A stretch of DNA of 64,000 bases, taken from positions 124,001-188,000 of the forward strand of contig NZ_JACIBK010000012.1 of NCBI RefSeq assembly GCF_014195325.1. The letters run 5' to 3'. How positions within the stretch are numbered: the first letter of the stretch is position 1; every line of letters starts with the position of its first letter. A program made the position numbers and the translations under genes. Shown one piece after another: positions 46,622 through 55,497 of the stretch. The stretch is from Rhizobium sp. BK650 (GTDB lineage Bacteria; Pseudomonadota; Alphaproteobacteria; Rhizobiales; Rhizobiaceae). Under the pieces are notes generated by a model. The model saw only the letters and a list, made by a program, of their open reading frames with translations, searched no databases and was not told the origin of the DNA.

Positions 46622-47512
46622 TCAGCCGATTTCCTGTGGCTTTAGGCGGATAGAGCCCGCGAGGCTTTCGCCTGGCCGCAGGACGGTGAGGTCGCCGAGA
46701 CCAGGAAGATTGTGCCCGTTGGCAAGATGTGACATCGGCTCGAAGCAGAAATAGTCCCTGCGAAATCCCGCGTCGAAACGCTCGTCCGACAGGAAGAGGA
46801 CGGCGTGGCGGAAGATCGGGTCGGCCGTCAGGTCGAGCACTGTGCTCGTTTCGGGCCAGGTGATGCGTGCCGTACCGTTCCAGCCCTCGAATCCATTGTT
46901 GATCCAGCGTTGCGGCAGCACGGCTGCCCGCGAGAAATCGAGATCCGCGGGAATTTCGGCGGGCTCGCCCGGCAGCCAGCCCTCCGCATCGGTCCAGAAG
47001 CGATCGGCCTTTGCCAGAAGCGTCGTGCGCTCGCTCAGCGGAAAGAAGGGATGCCAGCCAAGCCCGAAAGGCAAGGCTTCGTCACCGGTATTTTCCACCC
47101 GCATGGTGAGTTCCAGCCCGTCTGGCGTCAGTGCGAAGCTCTGCTCTGCCTGATAACTATAGGGCGTACCGTCGGCTCGATGACGAAAAGCGATGCGCGC
47201 GTTGCTGCCATCCCTTGAAAGAAGGTCCCATTCTGCCAGCCAGCCATCGCCATGCAGGTAATGCGCATCCCACTCCCTGTTGGGGCGCAGGCTGTAGTCC
47301 TGTCCCTTGAAGGTGAAGCGGTTGCCTCTGACGCGATTGCCAAAGGGCACGAACGGATAGCAGGCAGAGGAAAGTGCATCGGCATTATCGGTCGCAGGCC
47401 GCAGAAGCGGGATCGTCAGGCCGTCCCGCATCCAGGAATAATGAAGGAGCAGGCCGCCTGTCGTAGAAATGCGGGCCGAAAGCGCACCCACCTGCAAATC
47501 GATGATGGCCAT
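46622..47512 (-). CDS. Aldose 1-epimerase family protein
   Basis: 296 residues of the galactose mutarotase fold: YPFVPFGNRVRGNRFTF, WDAHYLHGDGW, LPFGLGWHPFF with the catalytic His, and FCFEPMSHLANGHN with the Glu base. It interconverts sugar anomers. It lies first in a unit with the sugar SDR, opposite the arabinose-type transporter. The ATG at 47512 is chosen because upstream sequence does not match the family. Confidence 0.85.
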   Translation of the reverse strand: MAIIDLQVGALSARISTTGGLLLHYSWMRDGLTIPLLRPATDNADALSSACYPFVPFGNRVRGNRFTFKGQDYSLRPNREWDAHYLHGDGWLAEWDLLSRDGSNARIAFRHRADGTPYSYQAEQSFALTPDGLELTMRVENTGDEALPFGLGWHPFFPLSERTTLLAKADRFWTDAEGWLPGEPAEIPADLDFSRAAVLPQRWINNGFEGWNGTARITWPETSTVLDLTADPIFRHAVLFLSDERFDAGFRRDYFCFEPMSHLANGHNLPGLGDLTVLRPGESLAGSIRLKPQEIG

Positions 47513-47561
47513 GAAGCGACGTCTTCTCCGCGAGATCGAGGCTGATCCGGACTCTGGCGGC

Positions 47562-47589
47562 ACCCTATTATCGGTCACTCGAATGTCAA
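47562..47589 (-). promoter_or_regulatory. Putative promoter of the epimerase-SDR unit
   Basis: On the minus strand, TTGACA then 16 bases then TAGGGT, about 50 bases before the epimerase start. The -35 is perfect and the -10 is poor. Confidence 0.4.
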
Positions 47590-47726
47590 TATATATAGGA
47601 TTTATTTTCCCCTCTGAGATGGCCAAGAACCTGCTTTCCCGCCAGTTTGTCGATAAAACGCCCGCCATGTCGGGAATTAACCTGCTTTTTCACCCGCGAG
47701 AGCAAATAAATAATCATACACAAATA

Positions 47727-47755
47727 TTGACTGGTATGATGTTTATTCATATTCA
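47727..47755 (+). promoter_or_regulatory. Putative promoter of araFGH
   Basis: TTGACT, 17 bases, TATTCA, about 48 bases before the araF start. The GGTATGATG stretch between the hexamers may be part of a regulator site. The whole region from 47590 to 47803 is AT-rich. Confidence 0.5.
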
Positions 47756-47803
47756 GTAGTCGCTGCCGAGTGAGCGGCAGATCGAGATTTAGGGAGAGAG
47801 ATT

Positions 47804-48787
47804 ATGCGCTTTTTCAAAGCAGCCGTCCTTGCTGGCGCCTTTGCCGTTCTGGCTGCCGGTTCCGTATTGGCGGAGGATGTCAAGATCGGTTTCATCGTGA
47901 AGCAGCCCGAAGAGCCCTGGTTCCAGGACGAATGGAAGTTCGCTGACCAGGCCGCCAAGGAAAAGGGTTTCACCGTCGTCAAGATCGGCGCCGAAGATGG
48001 CGAGAAGGTTCAGTCGGCGATCGACAATCTCGGTGCGCAGGGCGCCCAGGGCTTCATCATCTGCACGCCTGACGTCAAGCTCGGCCCCGGCATCGTTGCC
48101 AAGGCTGCCGCCAACCAGCTCAAGCTGATGACGGTCGACGATCGCCTGGTCGGCGCCGACGGCAAGCCGCTGGAAGACGTGCCGCATATGGGCATCTCCG
48201 CCACCAAGATCGGCGAAGGCGTCGGCCAGGCGATCGTCGACGAAATGAAGAAGCGCGGTTGGGACATGAAGAATGTCGGCGCGATCCGCGTCTCCTACGA
48301 TCAGCTGCCCACCGCCGTCGACCGCGTCGAAGGCGCGATCTCGGTTCTGAAGGCTGCCGGCTTCCCGGCCGAAAACATCTATGACGCGCCGCAGGCAAAG
48401 ACGGATACGGAAGCAGCGCTCAATGCCGCGACCACCGTTCTCAACAAGCATGCCGACGTGAAGTACTGGATCGCCTTCGGTCTCAACGATGAAGCCGTTC
48501 TCGGCGCCGTTCGCGCATCGGAATCGGTCGGCATTCCCGCCGACAACATGATCGGCGTCGGCATCGGCGGTGCGGAATCGGCGATCAACGAGTTCAAGAA
48601 ACCGTCAGCAACCGGCTTCTTCGGCACTGTCATCATCTCGCCGAAGCGTCACGGCTATGAAACCGCACTCAACATGTATGACTGGATCGCCAACGGCAAG
48701 GAGCCGGAAAAGGTCACGTTGACCTCGGGTTCCCTCGCTCTGCGCGGCGACTACGAAAAGGTACGCAAGGATCTCGGCATCGAATAA
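47804..48787 (+). CDS. araF: L-arabinose-binding periplasmic protein
   Basis: 327 residues with a signal peptide (MRFFKAAVLAGAFAVLA, then AGSVLA). The mature protein matches AraF: VKIGFIVKQPEEPWFQDEWKF, GAQGFIICTPDVKLG, MTVDDRLVGADG, and AIRVSYDQLPTA with LNDEAVLGAVRA. It captures L-arabinose (and in relatives D-galactose or fucose) for AraGH. It is the first gene of araFGH and is followed by a hairpin. Confidence 0.9.
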   Translation: MRFFKAAVLAGAFAVLAAGSVLAEDVKIGFIVKQPEEPWFQDEWKFADQAAKEKGFTVVKIGAEDGEKVQSAIDNLGAQGAQGFIICTPDVKLGPGIVAKAAANQLKLMTVDDRLVGADGKPLEDVPHMGISATKIGEGVGQAIVDEMKKRGWDMKNVGAIRVSYDQLPTAVDRVEGAISVLKAAGFPAENIYDAPQAKTDTEAALNAATTVLNKHADVKYWIAFGLNDEAVLGAVRASESVGIPADNMIGVGIGGAESAINEFKKPSATGFFGTVIISPKRHGYETALNMYDWIANGKEPEKVTLTSGSLALRGDYEKVRKDLGIE

Positions 48788-48807
48788 TCATCGTCCGATG
48801 ATTTCAT

Positions 48808-48832
48808 CCCGGCGGCACTATCGGCCGCCGGG
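48808..48832 (+). terminator. Hairpin between araF and araG
   Basis: A perfect nine-base stem CCCGGCGGC / GCCGCCGGG with a seven-base loop. It probably protects the araF message and reduces read-through, giving an excess of binding protein. Confidence 0.6.
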
Positions 48833-48853
48833 CCCATTCTCGACGGAGCGACG

Positions 48854-50359
48854 ATGGCCTTCCTCGAATTCAATTCCATTTCCAAGGGCTATCCGGGCGT
48901 CCAGGCACTCTCCAACGTTTCCTTTGGTGTCGAAAAGGGCGCCGTACACGGGCTGATGGGCGAAAACGGTGCCGGCAAATCCACCTTGATCCGCGTACTC
49001 TCCGGCGATCAGTCTGCTGATGAAGGCAGCATTGTCATCGATGGCGTCGAGCAGAAATACAGCTCCGTGCGCGATTCCTTCCATGGTGGCGTCATCGTCA
49101 TCCATCAGGAGCTTCAGCTCGTTCCGGAACTGACGGTTGCCGAGAACCTCTGGCTCGGCCGTTTTCCCGGCAAGGCCGGTGTCATCAACGGCAAGACACT
49201 GATCGAGACGGTCCGCGCCAGGCTCGCCGAAATCGGCGTCGATGTCGACCCTTCCGCAAAAGTGTCTTCTCTTTCGATCGGCGCCCGCCAGATGGTCGAG
49301 ATCGCCAAGGCCGTCATGCTCGATGCGCGGGTGATCGCGCTCGACGAGCCGACCTCGTCGCTCTCCTCGCGCGAAAGCGAAATTCTCTTCACGTTGATCG
49401 GCAAGCTCAAGGCCAAGGGCACGGTCATCCTTTACGTCTCCCACCGCCTCGACGAGATCTTCCGTCTTTGCGACAGCCTGACGGTACTGCGCGACGGCAA
49501 GCTCGCCGCCCATCATCCCAAAGTCGCCGAGACGACGCGCGAGCAGATCATTGCCGAAATGGTAGGGCGCGAGATCAGCAACATCTGGGGCTGGCGCGAG
49601 CGGCCGCTGGGCGAGGTGCGCCTCGAGGTCAAGGCGCTCTCGGGCTCCAAGCTCCGCACACCCATCAGCTTCTCCGTCCGCAAAAGCGAAATTCTTGGTT
49701 TCTTCGGCCTGATTGGGGCGGGGCGAAGCGAAATGGCGCGGCTGCTCTATGGTGCCGATCATCGCCATCAGGGCAGTGTTGCGATCGACGGGGTTGCGGT
49801 TTCTCCCAGCAATCCGAAGGCGGCGATCAATGCCGGCATGGTCCTCTGCCCGGAGGATCGCAAGTTCGACGGCATCATTCAGGGCCGGTCGATCGAGGAG
49901 AATATCGCCATCTCCTCGCGTCGCCACTTCTCGCCCTTCGGCGTCTTGAACCCGAAGAAGGAAGCCGCAGTCGCCGAGCAGTTCATTGCCAAGCTTCGGG
50001 TGCGCACACCCTCGCGCAAGCAGGACATCATCAATCTCTCGGGCGGCAACCAGCAGAAGGTCATCCTCGGTCGTTGGCTCTCCGAACAGGGCGTCAAGGT
50101 GCTTGTTATCGACGAGCCGACGCGCGGCATCGATGTCGGCGCCAAGTCGGAGATCTATGAAATCCTCTATGAACTCGCAGCCGGCGGCATGGCGATCGTC
50201 GTCATCTCCAGCGAGTTGCCCGAGGTCATGGGCATTTCCGATCGCATCATAGTCATGTGCCAGGGCCGCGTCGTCGCCAATGTGGCGCGCGCCGATTTCG
50301 ACGAGCGCAGCATTCTGACCGCAGCACTCCCAGACAAGAATGCCGCCGGCACAATCTAA
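48854..50359 (+). CDS. araG: L-arabinose ABC transporter ATP-binding protein
   Basis: 501 residues with two cassettes. The first has LMGENGAGKSTLIRV, LSIGARQMVEIAKAV and VIALDEPTSSLSSRE; the second has FFGLIGAGRSEMARL and INLSGGNQQKVILGRWL with LVIDEPTRGID. Both length and order match AraG. It lies between araF and araH on the same strand. Confidence 0.9.
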   Translation: MAFLEFNSISKGYPGVQALSNVSFGVEKGAVHGLMGENGAGKSTLIRVLSGDQSADEGSIVIDGVEQKYSSVRDSFHGGVIVIHQELQLVPELTVAENLWLGRFPGKAGVINGKTLIETVRARLAEIGVDVDPSAKVSSLSIGARQMVEIAKAVMLDARVIALDEPTSSLSSRESEILFTLIGKLKAKGTVILYVSHRLDEIFRLCDSLTVLRDGKLAAHHPKVAETTREQIIAEMVGREISNIWGWRERPLGEVRLEVKALSGSKLRTPISFSVRKSEILGFFGLIGAGRSEMARLLYGADHRHQGSVAIDGVAVSPSNPKAAINAGMVLCPEDRKFDGIIQGRSIEENIAISSRRHFSPFGVLNPKKEAAVAEQFIAKLRVRTPSRKQDIINLSGGNQQKVILGRWLSEQGVKVLVIDEPTRGIDVGAKSEIYEILYELAAGGMAIVVISSELPEVMGISDRIIVMCQGRVVANVARADFDERSILTAALPDKNAAGTI

Positions 50360-50376
50360 TTTCAGGAAGAGCAGTC

Positions 50377-51333
50377 ATGAACGCGTTGAAAAAAATCCTT
50401 CTCGGCGAACAGGGGCTGGTGGTGATCTTCGCGATCGCCTTCGTGATCGTCTCGCTGACCGTGCCGAGCTTCCTGACCGAACGCAATATGCTCGGTCTCT
50501 TGCAGTCTGTGGTGACGATCGGCATCGTCGCCTGCACCATGATGTTCTGCCTTGCCTCGCGCGACTTCGACCTCTCGGTCGGTTCCACTGTCGCCTTTTG
50601 CGGCATGATCGCCGTCATGGTATCGAACTCGACCGGCTCCATTCCGCTTGGTTTGCTGGCGGCCCTCATCTGCGGCAGCATCGTCGGCATCGTTAACGGC
50701 GTGGTCATTGCCCGCTTCCGCATCAATGCGTTGATCACCACGCTTGCCACCATGCAGATCGTGCGTGGCTTGGCCCTGATTGCATCGGACGGGCGCGCCG
50801 TCGGTATCAACGATCCGGCCTTCTATCAGCTGGCGCTGTCGCGCTTGTTCACCGTGCCGACGCCGATTTGGATCATGATCCTGCTCTTCATTGTCTTCGG
50901 CTTCGTGCTGAACCGGACCGTCTTCGGCAAGAATACGCTGGCGATCGGCGGCAATCCCGAGGCCTCTCGCCTTGCCGGTGTAAACGTCGTCACCATGCGC
51001 ATCTGGATCTTTGCGCTGCAGGGACTCGTCTGCGCCATCGCCGGCATTCTGCTGGCGTCACGCATTACGTCCGGCCAACCGAATGCGGCGACCGGTCTTG
51101 AGCTTTCTGTCATCTCAGCCTGTGTGCTCGGCGGCGTGTCGCTGGCCGGCGGACGGGCGGCGATGACCGGCGTGATCGTTGGCGTGCTCATCATGGGCAT
51201 TGCCGAAAACGTCATGAACCTGCTCAACATTCAGGCCTTCTATCAATATGTAGTGCGCGGCCTTATTCTTCTGATTGCCGTCCTGCTGGACAACATGCGC
51301 TCGTCAGCCGCCGGACGCGGCAGTCGGGCTTAA
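50377..51333 (+). CDS. araH: L-arabinose ABC transporter permease
   Basis: 318 residues with about eight to ten membrane segments: GLLQSVVTIGIVACTMMFCL, then RDFDLSVGSTVAFCGMIAVM, and ASRLAGVNVVTMRIWIFALQG. The ATG at 50377 begins MNALKKILLG and follows AGGAAGAG; longer frames add unrelated sequence. It completes araFGH. Confidence 0.9.
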   Translation: MNALKKILLGEQGLVVIFAIAFVIVSLTVPSFLTERNMLGLLQSVVTIGIVACTMMFCLASRDFDLSVGSTVAFCGMIAVMVSNSTGSIPLGLLAALICGSIVGIVNGVVIARFRINALITTLATMQIVRGLALIASDGRAVGINDPAFYQLALSRLFTVPTPIWIMILLFIVFGFVLNRTVFGKNTLAIGGNPEASRLAGVNVVTMRIWIFALQGLVCAIAGILLASRITSGQPNAATGLELSVISACVLGGVSLAGGRAAMTGVIVGVLIMGIAENVMNLLNIQAFYQYVVRGLILLIAVLLDNMRSSAAGRGSRA

Positions 51334-51438
51334 CGTTCAGATTTCTTGGGAGAAGCCAGCTGGGCCTGACATTGCACATTGAAGCCTGAGCGCCACACCG
51401 CTCAAGATGACAACAAGACCAGTGGCACGGGGGACGTG

Positions 51439-52212
51439 ATGAACAAGCGATCAGGACTTCTGCGAACCGGGAGCGCGGTGGCCAAGCCCGAACAGGGACG
51501 ACGCACTGTGCGCGAGGAGCTGTTGAAGAAGCTCATCGTCCAGATCGTCTCCGGCGATATTGCCGAAGGCTCGCTGCTTCCGAACGAAGCGGAGCTTTCC
51601 GAAGTTTATGGCGTCAGCCGTACCAGTCTTCGGGAGGCGATGCAATATCTGTCGGCGCTCGGTATGATCCGCTCGCGCACCCGCGCAGGCACCAGTGTGC
51701 TGCCGCGTGAGAACTGGAACCATCTTGATCCGATGGTTCTCGATGCGACGCTCGAATTCAGCGACGACCGCCGCTTTTACGATTCCCTCCTCGACGCCCG
51801 CCAGCTTTTGGAGCCCGCAGCCGCCGCCCAGGCGGCTGCGAACGCCACCGCCAAGCAGCTCGCCCAGATCGCCGCAGCCTTTGAGGACATGGTGGCCGCC
51901 AATGCCCGCGATAACGAGGCCTGGAGCCAGGCAGATCTCGAATTCCATACCGCCATCATCAATGCCAGCGGCAACTGGGTGTTCCGCCAGTTTGCCACCG
52001 CCATCCGCGCCGCCCTGCTCGCAAGCTTCCGCCTGACCAACCGGGCAAGCCAGAGCCACGACTACGCGATTGCCCGCCACCATGACGTGCTCGACGCAAT
52101 CCGCATGCGCCGGCCCGATGCGGCACGTTTTGCGATGGAGCAGCTAATCGGCACGGCGCGAATGGAATTGAGCGACGCGCTCCGCGTCGGGACGCCGGGA
52201 AGGCAGGAATAG
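51439..52212 (+). CDS. GntR-family regulator (FadR subfamily)
   Basis: 257 residues. The GntR winged helix (REELLKKLIVQIVSGDIAEG, then NEAELSEVYGVSRTSLREAMQYLSALGMI) is followed by an FCD domain with metal-type His residues (DLEFHTAIINASGN, HHDVLDAI). GGGGGA precedes the ATG. Placed directly after araH, it probably regulates the arabinose-type genes. Confidence 0.87.
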   Translation: MNKRSGLLRTGSAVAKPEQGRRTVREELLKKLIVQIVSGDIAEGSLLPNEAELSEVYGVSRTSLREAMQYLSALGMIRSRTRAGTSVLPRENWNHLDPMVLDATLEFSDDRRFYDSLLDARQLLEPAAAAQAAANATAKQLAQIAAAFEDMVAANARDNEAWSQADLEFHTAIINASGNWVFRQFATAIRAALLASFRLTNRASQSHDYAIARHHDVLDAIRMRRPDAARFAMEQLIGTARMELSDALRVGTPGRQE

Positions 52213-52341
52213 GCGCCGGCGTCGCGGATAAAGGAACGTTCAAAATTCCCACTGCCGACAGAGAGTATATAGAATTGAAGTCGTCCAACGGATTCGCTAG
52301 TAATCGGCCTGAGTTCGGCTGCTTGAAAGGACGACTGACGC

Positions 52342-53046
52342 GTGGACGAGACCGAAAAACTGCAGACGCATCGGCGTGGTTCCGGCGTATCAACGGTTTA
52401 TGAGACGCTTCGAAACGAGATCATCGAGTTGAAATTGCCACCGGGCAGCCCGATCGACGAGCAGCAATTATCCGATCGCTTTTCTTTGTCGCGAACGCCG
52501 ATCCGTGAAGCGCTGGTGCGGCTGGCCGCCGAAGGCCTTATCAGCACGCTCACCAACCGCGCGACGATTGTCTCGAACATCGATTTCCTCGGCTTGCCGG
52601 AGTTTTTCGATGCGCTGACGCTGATGTATCGCGTTACGACGCGGCTTGCGGCTGCCAATCACGCCGAAGGCGATATCGCCGCGATCCTTGTGCAGCAGAA
52701 GGCTTTCGAGGTGGCGGTCAGCAACCGCGATGTGCTTGGCATGATTTCGACCAATCGCGACTTCCACATCGCGATCGCCCAGGCCGGCCGGAACAGATAT
52801 TACGTCGAGCTTTTCACCCGGCTGCTCGATGAAGGTCGCCGCATCCTGAGGCTCTACTACTCTTCCTTCAACGATGTGCTGCCGCGCCAATATGTCGGCG
52901 AGCACGAGGAGATGATCCAGGCGATCATCAATCGCGACGTGACGCTGGCCGACAGGCTGGCATCTGCCCACGCTGATCAGATCGTCGGCCAAATCCGCTC
53001 CTATATCACTGCCGATTCCCGCCAGACCGCTCGGCTTGCACTCTAG
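52342..53046 (+). CDS. GntR-family regulator (FCD type), HypR-like
   Basis: 234 residues with a GTG start. The winged helix (TVYETLRNEIIELKLPPGS, then DEQQLSDRFSLSRTPIREALVRLAAEGLI) and an FCD domain (NRDFHIAIAQAGRNRYYVEL; GEHEEMIQAI) are clear. It precedes the DapA-family enzyme gene and probably controls it through the palindrome in the 160-base gap. In rhizobia a GntR repressor sits beside hydroxyproline genes, which fits but is not proof. Confidence 0.82.
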   Translation: MDETEKLQTHRRGSGVSTVYETLRNEIIELKLPPGSPIDEQQLSDRFSLSRTPIREALVRLAAEGLISTLTNRATIVSNIDFLGLPEFFDALTLMYRVTTRLAAANHAEGDIAAILVQQKAFEVAVSNRDVLGMISTNRDFHIAIAQAGRNRYYVELFTRLLDEGRRILRLYYSSFNDVLPRQYVGEHEEMIQAIINRDVTLADRLASAHADQIVGQIRSYITADSRQTARLAL

Positions 53047-53117
53047 TCGCTGCGAGGCTCTCGTACCGTAGCGGGACCTGAGCTTCGTATGTCGCTGGAG
53101 GAAATCACGCGTTGTAT

Positions 53118-53137
53118 TTTTCTTGTCGACAAAAAGT
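53118..53137. promoter_or_regulatory. Candidate GntR operator upstream of the DapA-family gene
   Basis: A TTGTCGACAA palindrome extended by TTTT and AAAA arms (near-symmetric), about 70 bases before the enzyme start and 70 bases after the GntR stop. Confidence 0.5.
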
Positions 53138-53205
53138 CGGCAGGATGTTAAACGCTTTCTCAACCCCGCTGGCCGGGGAGTTCTCCAGCTAACGAGAGAT
53201 TGGCG

Positions 53206-54147
53206 ATGACTGGTTCCGTATTCCAAGGCTGCATCCCGGCGCTCATGACGCCCTGCAACGATGATCGTAGTCCGAATTTTGACGCGCTTGCCCGCAAGGG
53301 CAAGGAATTGATCGACCTCGGCATGTCCGCTGTCGTCTATTGCGGCTCGATGGGTGACTGGCCGCTCTTGACCGACGAACAGCGTCAGGAAGGCGTAAAG
53401 CGCCTCGTCGAGGCCGGTGTTCCCGTTATCGTCGGCACTGGTGCCGTCAATACCAAGTCGGCTGTTGCCCATGCCGCTCATGCGGCGGCCGTCGGCGCAA
53501 AGGGGCTGATGGTCATTCCGCGCGTCCTGTCGCGTGGCTCGTCCGTCTCGGCCCAGCGGGACCATTTTTCGGCGATCCTCGAGGCTGCGAGGGGCCTTCC
53601 GGCGGTCATCTACAATAGCCCTTACTACGGCTTTGCAACGCGCGCCGACCTGTTCTTCGATCTGCACTCGCGCTTCTCGAACCTCGTCGGTTTCAAGGAA
53701 TTCGGCGGCAAGGGGGACATGACCTATGCGGCCGAAAACATCACTTCGGGTGACGATGCGCTGACGCTGATGGTCGGCGTCGACACCGGTGTCTATCACG
53801 GCTTCGTCAATTGCGGCGCCGGCGGCGCCATCACCGGCATCGGCAACGCGCTTCCGAAGGAAGTCCTGCATCTCGTCTCGCTTTGCCAAAAGGCAGCAGC
53901 GGGCGATGCCGCTGCCCGCAGCGCTGCCCGCGAACTCGAAGAGGCGCTGATGGTCCTGTCGACCTATGACGAAGGTCCGGACCTCGTTCTGCACTACAAG
54001 TATCTGATGGTGCTGAATGGCGAGAAGGAATATACGCTGCACTTCAACGAGAGCGACAAGCTCAGCGATTCACAGCGCCGCCATCTGGAAAATCAATATC
54101 GCCTGTTCAAGACTTGGTACGCCGCGCGTTATCCCAACGCCGCTTAA
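53206..54147 (+). CDS. DapA-family lyase/deaminase, probable pyrroline-4-hydroxy-2-carboxylate deaminase (HypD-like)
   Basis: 313 residues of the dihydrodipicolinate synthase family, with the Schiff-base Lys in VGFKEFGGKGD and the Tyr in VIYNSPYYGF. Several stretches (MSAVVYCGSMGDWPLLTDEQ, KGLMVIPRVLSRGS, GATGAITGIGN-type GAGGAITGIGN) match my recollection of HypD, which deaminates the hydroxyproline breakdown product to alpha-ketoglutarate semialdehyde. Other hydroxyproline genes are not downstream. An alternative, given the arabinose transporter nearby, is L-2-keto-3-deoxyarabonate dehydratase, also of this family. The ATG at 53206 is preferred to a TTG two codons earlier. Confidence 0.8.
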   Translation: MTGSVFQGCIPALMTPCNDDRSPNFDALARKGKELIDLGMSAVVYCGSMGDWPLLTDEQRQEGVKRLVEAGVPVIVGTGAVNTKSAVAHAAHAAAVGAKGLMVIPRVLSRGSSVSAQRDHFSAILEAARGLPAVIYNSPYYGFATRADLFFDLHSRFSNLVGFKEFGGKGDMTYAAENITSGDDALTLMVGVDTGVYHGFVNCGAGGAITGIGNALPKEVLHLVSLCQKAAAGDAAARSAARELEEALMVLSTYDEGPDLVLHYKYLMVLNGEKEYTLHFNESDKLSDSQRRHLENQYRLFKTWYAARYPNAA

Positions 54148-54165
54148 GGCCATTCACGGCGTTCA

Positions 54166-54190
54166 GGCCCCGCAGGTTTGCCGCGGGGCC
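54166..54190 (+). terminator. Hairpin after the DapA-family gene
   Basis: A perfect eight-base stem GGCCCCGC / GCGGGGCC with a nine-base loop, 19 bases after the stop. No T run follows. Confidence 0.5.
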
Positions 54191-54254
54191 GCGCAATAGC
54201 GGATGCTGTCTCAGGTCAGCTCTGCGAGGGAGCCGGATCCTTGCCCGACACCGA

Positions 54255-54608
54255 TCAGCTGGCCGCATCGGCGATGGTCAGCGAGTGGATCAGCTTCGTC
54301 AGGTTACGCCTGATCTTCTCATCGGAGATGCATCCGATTTTCCCGGTAAGATAGGCTGCCTCATCCTCGACGCCAGCTCCCGCTTCCGTTTCGATGCCGC
54401 TGACGAACCAGCCGGCATCCACCTTCATGAAGCTGCATAAGCGCAGCATGACCGCGATGGACAGGCGGTTTATGCCATTCTCATATTTCTGAACCTGCTG
54501 AAATGCGACGCCGATATGCGCTGCCAGTTCGCTCTGGGTGATGCCCCTGGCGGTGCGCACGGAACGCAGTCTCTGGCCGATCGCCAAATTCAGTTCCTGA
54601 TCTTTCAT
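54255..54608 (-). CDS. XRE-family helix-turn-helix regulator
   Basis: 117 residues. The HTH is clear (GQRLRSVRTARGITQSELAA, then HIGVAFQQVQKYENGINRLS), like phage-type and rhizobial XRE regulators with the FQQ-QKYE helix. The C-terminus is short and helical. The ATG at 54608 is preferred over one two codons earlier. It lies at the edge of a small-protein module and may control the divergent GNAT gene. Confidence 0.85.
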   Translation of the reverse strand: MKDQELNLAIGQRLRSVRTARGITQSELAAHIGVAFQQVQKYENGINRLSIAVMLRLCSFMKVDAGWFVSGIETEAGAGVEDEAAYLTGKIGCISDEKIRRNLTKLIHSLTIADAAS

Positions 54609-54658
54609 GCCCATCCTTGAGAGTATTTGCGCAGATCACAAAATCTTGCGAACAGTCT

Positions 54659-54859
54659 TTACATGATCGGCTTCTGATATCCACCTCCGTGGGTCAAAAG
54701 CGTCAATTGCTCTTTGAGCTGCCGCTGTTCCGTCTGAAACAGGCGGCCGATCTCACTTTCGACAAAGCTCGCAATGGCCTGCGGATCGTCGCCAAACCGG
54801 CGCGCCCCTTCCGCGCAGAGAGCGACGATGGTTGCCATCGGATCGGCAGGGTCTGTCAT
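54659..54859 (-). CDS. Small helical hypothetical protein
   Basis: 66 residues, start MTDPADPMATIVALCAEG, mostly helical (IASFVESEIGRLFQTEQRQL). The ATG follows a GGGGGA eight to nine bases upstream. It is upstream of the XRE gene on the same strand and divergent from the GNAT-fold gene. No family is recognised. Confidence 0.55.
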   Translation of the reverse strand: MTDPADPMATIVALCAEGARRFGDDPQAIASFVESEIGRLFQTEQRQLKEQLTLLTHGGGYQKPIM

Positions 54860-54945
54860 TTTTGAAATCCCCCCTGAAATCTTCGTCCTTCGCACAGTAC
54901 GCATTCTAGAGTTGAACTGGGTTGTACAGACAAAGGGGCCGACCG

Positions 54946-55497
54946 ATGGTGAACAAATATCCCAATCTTCGATGCCAAGTCGCAACCACTCCGGATCATG
55001 TTCGGGATGCGATGATCCTCAGAAGCATCTGTTTTATCCATGAGCACGGTATCTCGCCCTCCTTCATCTTCGATGGCAACGATCACCAGGCCACGCATTT
55101 CGTCTTTTATGATGGCGAAGAGCCAGTTGGTTCCCTTCGCATCCGCTGGTTTGCCGATTTTGCCAAATATGAACGAACCTGCTTCCGAGAAAAGTACCGA
55201 CACCCTTTTACGGTTAAGCGTTGCATTCAGATGACCTTCGATCATGTGGCGCGCAAGGGCTACACAAAAGTCCTGACCCAGGCCGAGCAACGCCTCGCGC
55301 GGTTGTGGACCATCCTCTTCGATCTGGAGATCGTCGACAGCTCACCGGTGGAGATCGCCGGCCATCCGGAACCCTACCTGACCGTTGTCGGCACGATTCC
55401 CGCCTCATCCGACCCGATCACCATGGAGAGCAGCAGTGCGCTGTTGTTGCGTGTCGAAGGTCAATGGGATGCACCGAGTTCGTTTGAGACAGTATGA
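54946..55497 (+). CDS. GNAT-fold N-acyltransferase-like protein
   Basis: 183 residues. The central stretch HFVFYDGEEPVGSLRIRWF followed by a long helix and HVARKGYTKVLTQAEQRLARL fits the GNAT core (strand 4, then the acyl-CoA loop and helix), as in acetyltransferases and autoinducer synthases. Classic LuxI residues are not clearly present. The ATG at 54946 follows AAAGGGG. The end overlaps the next small ORF (ATGA). Substrate unknown. Confidence 0.6.
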   Translation: MVNKYPNLRCQVATTPDHVRDAMILRSICFIHEHGISPSFIFDGNDHQATHFVFYDGEEPVGSLRIRWFADFAKYERTCFREKYRHPFTVKRCIQMTFDHVARKGYTKVLTQAEQRLARLWTILFDLEIVDSSPVEIAGHPEPYLTVVGTIPASSDPITMESSSALLLRVEGQWDAPSSFETV

